Shown here piece after piece: positions 1 to 5,102 of a stretch of DNA of 5,102 nt. The notes below the pieces were generated by a model, which saw only the letters and a list, made by a program, of their open reading frames with translations, searched no databases and was not told where the DNA came from. A program made the position numbers and the translations under genes. Every line of letters begins with the position of its first letter. Within the stretch, counting starts at the first letter, position 1. This DNA comes from Rhizobiaceae bacterium (GTDB lineage Bacteria; Pseudomonadota; Alphaproteobacteria; Rhizobiales; Rhizobiaceae), in the NCBI GenBank assembly GCA_913776675.1, contig CAJYRE010000210.1, positions 1 to 5,102 on the forward strand. Direction: 5' to 3'.

Positions 1-260
1 AGAGAGAGGTTTTTGAAACACTCAATTACTTTGACTGCGTGAATTTTGCGAAGCAGTCCAAGGCGGAGGCTCTCTTTTCGGTTGCTTTGATGGATGAGGT
101 CTGCCCGGCCTCCACAGTTTATGCTGCCTTTCATGCCTATACAGGCCCCAAAACGATCATTGAATATGAATTCAACAATCATGAGGGCGGGCAATGCTAT
201 CAAGAGCGAGAGCAAATGGCTTGGCTCAGCAAGCGTTTTGGTATGCCTGATCCGTGCTAG
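1..260 (+). CDS. Acetylxylan esterase / cephalosporin-C deacetylase family protein (AXE1), C-terminal fragment
   Basis: This is the 3' end of a gene whose start is outside the window. The frame is open from the first complete codon at position 3 to a TAG at 258-260, giving 85 visible residues of a family usually about 320 residues long. It is an alpha/beta-hydrolase C-terminus. The segment SVALMDEVCPAST carries the expected catalytic Asp (codon 93-95), and NNHEGG carries the catalytic His (codon 180-182). The nucleophile Ser would lie upstream and cannot be checked. A GTG at 39 is in frame, but conserved family sequence (EVFETLNYFDCVNFA) continues upstream of it, so it is not the start. Known members remove acetyl groups from acetylated xylo-oligosaccharides and other small esters such as cephalosporin C, and are commonly cytoplasmic. 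The gene converges on the transporter/GH2 operon, suggesting deacetylation of the same imported sugar (inference). Family assignment is firm; substrate is unknown. Confidence 0.9.
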   Translation, partial: REVFETLNYFDCVNFAKQSKAEALFSVALMDEVCPASTVYAAFHAYTGPKTIIEYEFNNHEGGQCYQEREQMAWLSKRFGMPDPC

Positions 261-298
261 AGCGCTTCACTGTTTCACAGAAACAGTGAAGCGCTCTA
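258..298. terminator. Perfect 19-bp inverted repeat between convergent genes; likely bidirectional terminator or dispersed palindrome
   Basis: The left arm at 258-276 (TAGAGCGCTTCACTGTTTC) is the exact reverse complement of the right arm at 280-298, with a 3-nt loop ACA. It begins in the TAG stop codon of the esterase gene and ends 53 bp before the stop of the convergent ATPase gene, so it is placed to end transcription from both sides. On the plus strand it is followed by a loosely T-rich stretch (CTCTTGGTTTT). On the minus strand no T-tract follows. A stem this long and perfect with weak T-tracts could also be a dispersed intergenic palindrome that has settled at a gene end. The hairpin is certain; the terminator role is inferred. 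Confidence 0.7.
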
Positions 299-351
299 AC
301 TCTTGGTTTTGACGCATGTCCGGACGGAAAACCGCTTTTCCCTGACAGGCT

Positions 352-1437
352 TTATACCACGCTCAGCACGGGTTTTTCTGTGCGCAGCCGTGTTCCGTCT
401 TTCTGGAAAAACAAAAGACTGGAGGGATTGAAACGGGCCTGATAGGCAGAACCCGGAGCCATCTTTTCTTTTCTGTCGGTTGCAATTGTTAACAGCTCGC
501 CAGAGCCGCTGCTGCCATACACGAAGGTTTCGTGGCCGAGATATTCGACAAATTCGACCTTGAGGTCGAGTGCAACGGACCCATTGTCGGTGAATTTTTC
601 CGGGCGGATTCCGACAATGATTTCTGTGCCGGATTGGGCCGGAAGCCGCACTGGCAGCGTGACATTGCCATGCTGAAACAGCCGGACACTGCCATTTTCG
701 ACAATGGCAGGCAGAAAATTCATTTTCGGAGAGCCAATGAAGCCTGCGACAAACTGATTGTCAGGATCATCGTAGAGTTGCAGGGGGGATCCGGTCTGTT
801 CGATGCGTCCATCGCGCAGCACAACAATCCGGTCCGCCAAGGTCATCGCCTCCACCTGATCATGGGTGACGTAAATGATGGTTGTTTTCAGTTGTCTGTG
901 AAGTCGGGCCAGCTCAATGCGCATGTGAACGCGCAGCTCGGCATCCAGATTGCTCAAGGGCTCGTCAAACAGAAACACCCGAGGATGCCGCACAATGGCA
1001 CGTCCAATGGCCACGCGCTGGCGCTGACCGCCCGAAAGATCTTTCGGACGGCGATCCAGCAAGGCTTCCAGACCCAGCGTGCGGGCGGTCTCAGCGACCT
1101 GCTTGGCAATGTCGGCCTTGGCAACGCCAGCATAGCGCAGGGCAAAGCCCATATTCTCCCGCACCGTCAGATGCGGATAGAGCGCATAGGATTGAAACAC
1201 CATGGCAATGCCGCGCTCTGATGGATCGACATCATTCATGCGCTCACCCCCAATCAGCAGATCGCCGGAGGTAATGTTTTCCAACCCTGCAATCATGCGC
1301 AGCAATGTGGATTTGCCGCAGCCGGACGGGCCAACAAACACCACAAACTCCTCGGGCCGAATGTCAAGATTGACACCTTTGATGACCTCGAAGCTGCCAT
1401 AACTCTTGGTGACGTTGCTGAGCTTGACTTCACTCAT
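352..1437 (-). CDS. CUT1-family sugar ABC transporter ATP-binding protein (MalK/UgpC/MsmX-like)
   Basis: This 361-residue protein is the ATPase of a carbohydrate importer and energises the permease pair encoded upstream. All motifs are intact: Walker A GPSGCGKST (residues 36-44), Q-loop Gln82 in MVFQSYALYPH, signature LSGGQ (134-138), Walker B FLFDEP with Asp158-Glu159, D-loop SNLD (162-165) and switch His192 in YVTHDQ. The region after about residue 235 is the regulatory OB/TOBE-type domain, with the family hallmark GIRPEKF. Length is normal for the family. I chose ATG 1437 because MSEVKLSNVTKSYG is the usual N-terminus and GGGAG lies 6 nt upstream. The frame is open 31 more codons upstream, but that stretch is non-homologous and lies inside the GH2 gene. 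The start overlaps the GH2 stop by 8 bp, indicating translational coupling. Such ATPases can serve several transporters, so it does not define the substrate. Confidence 0.96.
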   Translation of the reverse strand: MSEVKLSNVTKSYGSFEVIKGVNLDIRPEEFVVFVGPSGCGKSTLLRMIAGLENITSGDLLIGGERMNDVDPSERGIAMVFQSYALYPHLTVRENMGFALRYAGVAKADIAKQVAETARTLGLEALLDRRPKDLSGGQRQRVAIGRAIVRHPRVFLFDEPLSNLDAELRVHMRIELARLHRQLKTTIIYVTHDQVEAMTLADRIVVLRDGRIEQTGSPLQLYDDPDNQFVAGFIGSPKMNFLPAIVENGSVRLFQHGNVTLPVRLPAQSGTEIIVGIRPEKFTDNGSVALDLKVEFVEYLGHETFVYGSSGSGELLTIATDRKEKMAPGSAYQARFNPSSLLFFQKDGTRLRTEKPVLSVV

Positions 1438-3685
1438 GCCGCTCTCCCGCTGTCGAGGCAATCTTGACCTGCGTTGTGCCCAGCCGGGCATGGCTGACAT
1501 TGACCACAATATCGCCAGGGCCACGGGCAATCAGCCAGAAGCCGACAGCACCGGCACTGAGAGAGACATTGGATGGGCCAACCAATTCTGCGGGACCATC
1601 AATGTTGATCGAAACCGGCTCAAACATATAGGGTAGCTTGTTGCCGACCTGATCGAGAATACGGGCCATCAGTCGCACGCAATCACCGGCAACAATCTGC
1701 TGGTTATCCGCCACCAGCTCAAGCTGGCTGGCCACCGGATTGGCCACAAACCGCACTTCAGTGACGGGTTTGCCATCCACATAGCCGGTAAAGACCACAT
1801 CCTGCCAGCCCATGCCCCAATGGCCAAATTCCTGTCCGGGATAATCTTCGCGGTAAATCATCACCGGCGCATGGGGCAGATGCGGGAAGCGTTTTCTATC
1901 AGGTGCAAAATGCCGCGGTGGCAGCGATCCGCTTTCCAGCACCACTTCATCGCAATTGGTCAGAATAATCAGCGGCAGAACACCACCGTGATTGCGTTCA
2001 CCACGGGTCCAGAAGGTAACGGGTTTCAGGATCACGCCTTCAGAAGGTTCACACTGGCTGGCATAGGCATAGGCTGCGAATTTCGGCTCGCGGAACATGT
2101 CCATCACGCCATGATGGCAGATTCGGTCACCGGAGCCAAAATCCTTGTGGGTGTTGTAATCAAAGGCGCACCAGCCAATGGCACCGGCCACTTGCGGATC
2201 ACCATAGGCGGCATCCAGCACCTCCAGATGGCGCAGAACATGCTCTGCCTGCCGCTGTTCATGGTCATAAATCTTGGTGGGGAACATATGACCATTAAAT
2301 TCAGTGATCAGGTAAGGCACCAGCTTGTTCAGGCCCGTGACTTCTTTTTGTGGACGAAGGGCGGTGCGGGGGCGGTTGCCGTCAATCTCTTCCATGCCCA
2401 GAATGAAGTCATTCATTGAATAGACGTCTTCCAGCAATTCGCTCTCTGGAATGCAGCGCACACCACTGATGGCGCGGGTGCTATCCAGCGCCCGGGCAAC
2501 CCGATTGGTTTCTTCGTAAAAGTCGTGATTGTCTTTCGATTCATTGATGCGAACGCCCCAGATGACAATCGAGGGGTGGTTCCAATCACGGCGGATCATC
2601 TGGCGGACATTCTCCACCGATGCTTTTTGCCATGCCACATTGCCAATATGCTGCCAGCCGGGAATTTCTTCAAAAACCAGAAGACCAATTTCGTCGCAGC
2701 GATCCAGAAACCAGCGTGATTGCGGATAATGCGATGTGCGGGCAATGTTCAGCTTCAGCTCATATTTCAAAATATCGGCATCGCGTTCCTGTGCGGCGCG
2801 GCCCAGTGCATAGCCGATATAGGGAAAGGATTGGTGACGGTTGAGGCCACGCAGCTTGATAATGCGACCATTGAGGCTAAAGCCATCCAAGGTGAATTCC
2901 ACGGTGCGAAAGCCAAAACGGATCGCGGTTTCATCCACGCCGGCCGGCGTTGTGAGGGTAAGCGTCAGGATGTAGAGCGCTGGATTGTCAATATCCCACA
3001 ATTCTATGTCCTGAAGCCCCTCAAGTGCTATGTGCGCTTGCGTGCCGCTCACCGCTGCTTGCGTGCGACCCTTTTCCTGACCGTTTGCATCCCGAAGGAC
3101 AATTTCCAACTGGCTGTTCGTCAAATCGAGGGCTTGCGGATTGGCAATGTCAGCGGTCAGCGTCACGGACTTGAGATCTGCCAGCGCATTGGGCGTTTCG
3201 ATCTTGCAATTTTCAATGTACACCGCATCCGTCACGCGCAGCCAGACTTCGCGGTAAATGCCCGCATAGGTCAAATAGTCGAGACGGGCGCCGAAGGGAG
3301 GAATTGCGGGATTTTCTGAGCCATCGATCTTGACTGTGATGATGTTCTCGCCTGCGTGCAAATGGGTGGTCAGTCTGGCTTCAAAGGGGGTGTAACCATC
3401 CGGATGGGCCACGACCTGCTGGCCGTTGATGTAGACAACGCTGTCGGCCATGGCTCCATCGAACACCAGCGAGACTTCTTTGCCTGCCCATGATGAATCG
3501 GCGACAAAACGCTTTTGATAGGTAAATTCCTGACAGTAGGATTTTTCATCAAAGTAGGCGAAGGGCAGATCAACCGCATTGTGCGGCAGGGTAACGGGCG
3601 TGCCGTCCACCACAGCATCCGTTGCGGTGCCGTTGAAACCCGGTGTGAAAATCCAGCCATCGTTAAAAGGAAAGAGTGTACGCAT
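1430..3685 (-). CDS. Glycoside hydrolase family 2 enzyme (beta-galactosidase-like), cytoplasmic
   Basis: This 751-residue protein has GH2 architecture: an N-terminal jelly-roll sugar-binding domain (about 1-165), an Ig-like domain (about 165-270), a TIM barrel (about 270-550) and C-terminal beta-sandwich regions (about 550-751). GH2 enzymes are retaining exo-glycosidases acting on beta-galactosides, glucuronides, mannosides or related sugars. Landmarks are GLNRHQ (280-285), RTSHYP (316-321), acid/base Glu382 in WGVRINES, nucleophile Glu462 in ITEFNGH, and GWCAFDYNTH (505-514). The WGVRINES and EFNGHMFPTK contexts differ from LacZ (GNES and CEYAHAMGN), pointing to a separate subfamily of unsettled specificity. 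There is no signal peptide or membrane segment, so it probably works on imported sugar. ATG 3685 is preferred, with AAGG 7 nt upstream. An in-frame TTG at 3688 would add one residue but sits only 4 nt from the Shine-Dalgarno. It lies 9 bp after the permease gene and overlaps the ATPase start. Fold and catalytic role are firm; substrate is unknown. Confidence 0.94.
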   Translation of the reverse strand: MRTLFPFNDGWIFTPGFNGTATDAVVDGTPVTLPHNAVDLPFAYFDEKSYCQEFTYQKRFVADSSWAGKEVSLVFDGAMADSVVYINGQQVVAHPDGYTPFEARLTTHLHAGENIITVKIDGSENPAIPPFGARLDYLTYAGIYREVWLRVTDAVYIENCKIETPNALADLKSVTLTADIANPQALDLTNSQLEIVLRDANGQEKGRTQAAVSGTQAHIALEGLQDIELWDIDNPALYILTLTLTTPAGVDETAIRFGFRTVEFTLDGFSLNGRIIKLRGLNRHQSFPYIGYALGRAAQERDADILKYELKLNIARTSHYPQSRWFLDRCDEIGLLVFEEIPGWQHIGNVAWQKASVENVRQMIRRDWNHPSIVIWGVRINESKDNHDFYEETNRVARALDSTRAISGVRCIPESELLEDVYSMNDFILGMEEIDGNRPRTALRPQKEVTGLNKLVPYLITEFNGHMFPTKIYDHEQRQAEHVLRHLEVLDAAYGDPQVAGAIGWCAFDYNTHKDFGSGDRICHHGVMDMFREPKFAAYAYASQCEPSEGVILKPVTFWTRGERNHGGVLPLIILTNCDEVVLESGSLPPRHFAPDRKRFPHLPHAPVMIYREDYPGQEFGHWGMGWQDVVFTGYVDGKPVTEVRFVANPVASQLELVADNQQIVAGDCVRLMARILDQVGNKLPYMFEPVSINIDGPAELVGPSNVSLSAGAVGFWLIARGPGDIVVNVSHARLGTTQVKIASTAGERHE
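1442..1448 (-). promoter_or_regulatory. Ribosome binding site of the ABC ATPase gene, inside the GH2 gene
   Basis: On the minus strand GGGAGAG precedes ATG 1437, with 6 nt between GGGAG and the ATG. It lies wholly within the last codons of the GH2 coding sequence. It supports the short ATPase start over the longer open frame and suggests coupled translation. Confidence 0.7.
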
Positions 3686-3692
3686 CAAAGCA

Positions 3693-3697
3693 CCTTA
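3693..3697 (-). promoter_or_regulatory. Ribosome binding site of the GH2 gene, overlapping the upstream stop codon
   Basis: The minus-strand sequence TAAGG contains both the permease stop codon TAA (3697-3695) and the AAGG Shine-Dalgarno. It is 7 nt from ATG 3685 and 4 nt from the alternative TTG 3688. The spacing favours the ATG. Confidence 0.65.
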
Positions 3698-4513
3698 TTT
3701 GACAGAGCCAAGCATGCCGGCAACAAATTGCCGTTGCAGGACGAAGAAAAGAACAAGTGTGGGAAGGGTTGCGAAAATGGTGGCAACCAGAATGACCCCG
3801 AAATCGGGCGTGTAGGCCGATGTGAGGGCGGAAATGACCAGCGTGATGGTGGTTTTATCCGGTGTCTGAAGCACAATCAGCGGCCACAGATAATTGTTCC
3901 AGGTGGACATGAACACGATAATCGTGGCGGCGGCATAGGTTGAACGCATCGCTGGCAGATAGACAAACAGGAAAATCTGCCATTCTTTCAGGCCGTCAAT
4001 CCGGGCAGCGTCACGCAGTTCCAGCGGGAAGGCTTTTGTCGCCTGCCGGAAATAGAAAATGATGAAGATCGACGCCACACTTGGCAGAATCACCGCGACA
4101 AAGCTGTTGGAAAAACCGCTCATCGACACCATCATGAACAAGGGCACCATCAGGGCGGCAAACGGAATGGACAGCAGCAGAAGAAGCAGGCCGAAAATCC
4201 GCTCTCTCACCTGAGATCGGAACATTTCAAAGCCATATCCGGCCATGGACGAGATCAACAAGGTCAGGATTGTGCCGACAATGGCGAGTTCTGCCGAGTT
4301 TAAAAACACCTGGCCCAGATCCACCTGTTGCAGCAAATTCTGGATATTGGCCATCAGCGCCGTGCCAAAGGTTGATTTGCCTTTGACAATATCGGCGGAC
4401 GTATTGGTGGCCCCGACCAGCATCCAATAAAAGGGGAAAATCGATGCGAAGGCCGCAGCGGAAAGAACCGTGTAAACAATGCCATTGCGTATGAATTTTG
4501 AAATTCCGGTCAT
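3695..4513 (-). CDS. CUT1-family carbohydrate ABC transporter permease (MalG-like)
   Basis: This 272-residue inner-membrane protein is one of the two transmembrane subunits of a sugar importer. A short cytoplasmic N-terminus leads into about six hydrophobic helices, roughly at residues 12-34, 73-94, 107-130, 137-156, 190-214 and 238-260. The EAA loop that docks on the ATPase is at residues 165-187, reading ELRDAARIDGLKEWQIF and ending in LP. The STWNNYLWPL segment and C-terminal FVAGMLGSVK are typical of MalG/LacG/AraQ-type subunits, as is the length. ATG 4513 is supported by AAAGGA 6 nt upstream and by the 4-bp ATGA overlap with the upstream permease gene. That overlap implies coupled, roughly equal synthesis of the two subunits. 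The sequence does not reveal the substrate. Confidence 0.96.
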   Translation of the reverse strand: MTGISKFIRNGIVYTVLSAAAFASIFPFYWMLVGATNTSADIVKGKSTFGTALMANIQNLLQQVDLGQVFLNSAELAIVGTILTLLISSMAGYGFEMFRSQVRERIFGLLLLLLSIPFAALMVPLFMMVSMSGFSNSFVAVILPSVASIFIIFYFRQATKAFPLELRDAARIDGLKEWQIFLFVYLPAMRSTYAAATIIVFMSTWNNYLWPLIVLQTPDKTTITLVISALTSAYTPDFGVILVATIFATLPTLVLFFVLQRQFVAGMLGSVK

Positions 4514-5102
4514 GGCTTGTCCTTTGCAATGCGAAACTGCACGAAGCTCAAAATGGCGACCATGAGCACGATGACGTAGGAGACCGTGGCGGAATATCCG
4601 AAATTCGGCATGAATTTGAAGGTCAGGTTGTAGATGTACATGGAGAGTGTCAGCGTGGCATCGCCCGGGCCGCCCTGCGTGATATTGTTGACCTCATCGA
4701 ACAATTGCAGCGTGCCAATGGTGGACATGATGCTGGTAAATAGGATCACGGGCTTCAACAGCGGAATGGTGATGCGGAAAAACCGGGCGCGGGCGGGTAT
4801 GCCATCAATGCGGGCTGCCTCGTAGATCGATTGATCAATATTCTGCAAGGCGGCGAGATAGAAAATCATATTATACCCCGTCCATCGCCAGGTGATGGCC
4901 AGAATGATCATGACCTTTGCCCAGAAGGGGTCTGAGAGCCAATGGATGGGGCCATCAATCAGATGGATGGACATCAGGGCTTGATTGACGATGCCTTCCG
5001 TTTCAAACATCGACCGAAACAGCGCTGAATAGGCAACAAGCGATGTAACGCAGGGCAGAAAAATCACGGTGCGGAAAAAGCCGCGCGCCCACAATCTCTG
5101 AT
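4510..5102 (-). CDS. CUT1-family carbohydrate ABC transporter permease (MalF-like), N-terminus outside the window
   Basis: This is the C-terminal part (about 197 residues) of the partner transmembrane subunit, which usually has 290-310 residues, so about 100 N-terminal residues lie beyond the window. The frame stays open to the window edge. A TTG at 5094 is in frame, but family sequence (QRLWARGFFRTVIFLP) runs through it, so it encodes Leu and is not a start. Several hydrophobic helices are visible. The EAA loop is YEAARIDGIPARARFFRITIP (codons around 4825-4762), and NITQGGPGDAT matches the conserved MalF/UgpA segment LTxGGPxxAT. It ends in TGA at 4512-4510, overlapping the next start by 4 bp. 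It should form the membrane channel with the MalG-like subunit. The periplasmic binding protein gene that would define the substrate is not in the window and probably lies upstream. Confidence 0.95.
   Translation of the reverse strand, partial: QRLWARGFFRTVIFLPCVTSLVAYSALFRSMFETEGIVNQALMSIHLIDGPIHWLSDPFWAKVMIILAITWRWTGYNMIFYLAALQNIDQSIYEAARIDGIPARARFFRITIPLLKPVILFTSIMSTIGTLQLFDEVNNITQGGPGDATLTLSMYIYNLTFKFMPNFGYSATVSYVIVLMVAILSFVQFRIAKDKP
4520..4525 (-). promoter_or_regulatory. Ribosome binding site of the MalG-like permease gene
   Basis: On the minus strand AAAGGA lies 6 nt before ATG 4513, within the last codons of the upstream permease gene. It fixes the start at the ATGA overlap. Confidence 0.65.

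Noticed and set aside
94..312. 72-codon plus-strand open frame overlapping the esterase end and the palindrome
   Set aside because: It is out of frame with the AXE1 catalytic Asp and His motifs and runs through the hairpin, so it is a shadow frame.
326..341. Short inverted repeat GGAAAA-CCGC-TTTTCC after the ATPase stop codon
   Set aside because: A 6-bp A/T-rich stem with a 4-nt loop is too weak to call as a terminator, especially next to the 19-bp perfect hairpin at 258-298.
299..351. Intergenic stretch between the palindrome and the ATPase stop codon
   Set aside because: Searched by eye for a promoter, small gene or RNA; apart from the weak inverted repeat nothing stands out, as expected between convergent genes.
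532..1221. 229-codon open frame on the plus strand opposite the ATPase gene
   Set aside because: It is an antisense shadow of a gene with fully conserved ABC motifs; its translation shows no recognisable domain and is low in complexity typical of antisense reading.
1820..2419. 199-codon open frame on the plus strand opposite the GH2 gene
   Set aside because: It is antisense to the conserved GH2 barrel and C-terminal region, has no convincing ribosome binding site or recognisable family, and is explained by codon bias of the real gene.
2720..3319. 199-codon open frame on the plus strand opposite the GH2 N-terminal half
   Set aside because: Same reasoning: it overlaps conserved GH2 sequence such as GLNRHQ and RTSHYP on the opposite strand and its own translation matches nothing recognisable.
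3515..3943. 142-codon plus-strand open frame spanning the permease/GH2 junction
   Set aside because: It runs antisense across two well-supported genes and their ribosome binding site, and its Gly/Asn/Arg-rich translation has no domain features.

Overview
The window looks like part of a bacterial chromosome or large replicon carrying a carbohydrate-uptake and breakdown locus. Base composition (G+C in the mid-50s by eye), codon use, and the close resemblance of the proteins to CUT1-type sugar transport loci suggest an alphaproteobacterium, most likely of the Rhizobiaceae (Agrobacterium/Rhizobium group). That placement is inference, since no rRNA or other phylogenetic marker is present.

Layout from left to right. 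Positions 1-260 (+) hold the 3' end of an acetylxylan esterase / cephalosporin-C deacetylase family gene (AXE1), which enters from outside the window. Positions 258-298 form a perfect 19-bp inverted repeat with a 3-nt loop, lying between this gene and the convergent operon. From 5102 down to 352 all genes are on the minus strand and read right to left: a MalF-like permease (5' end outside the window), a MalG-like permease, a cytoplasmic glycoside hydrolase family 2 enzyme, and a MalK/UgpC-like ATPase. Junctions are very tight: a 4-bp ATGA overlap, a 9-bp gap, and an 8-bp overlap. Each downstream gene has a Shine-Dalgarno sequence that overlaps or lies inside the preceding gene. This is one translationally coupled operon. 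Its promoter, first gene and probably its substrate-binding protein lie beyond 5102.

Inferred joint function: the two permeases and the ATPase (a dimer in this family) form an ABC importer for an oligosaccharide or glycoside. The GH2 enzyme, which has no signal peptide, cleaves the imported sugar in the cytoplasm. The neighbouring AXE1 esterase could remove acetyl groups from the same substrate. The substrate cannot be read from the sequence. No phage, IS, CRISPR, tRNA or rRNA sequence was seen. The locus is mostly conventional; the points worth a second look are the unusual catalytic-site contexts of the GH2 enzyme, the esterase-GH2-transporter pairing, and the long perfect palindrome.
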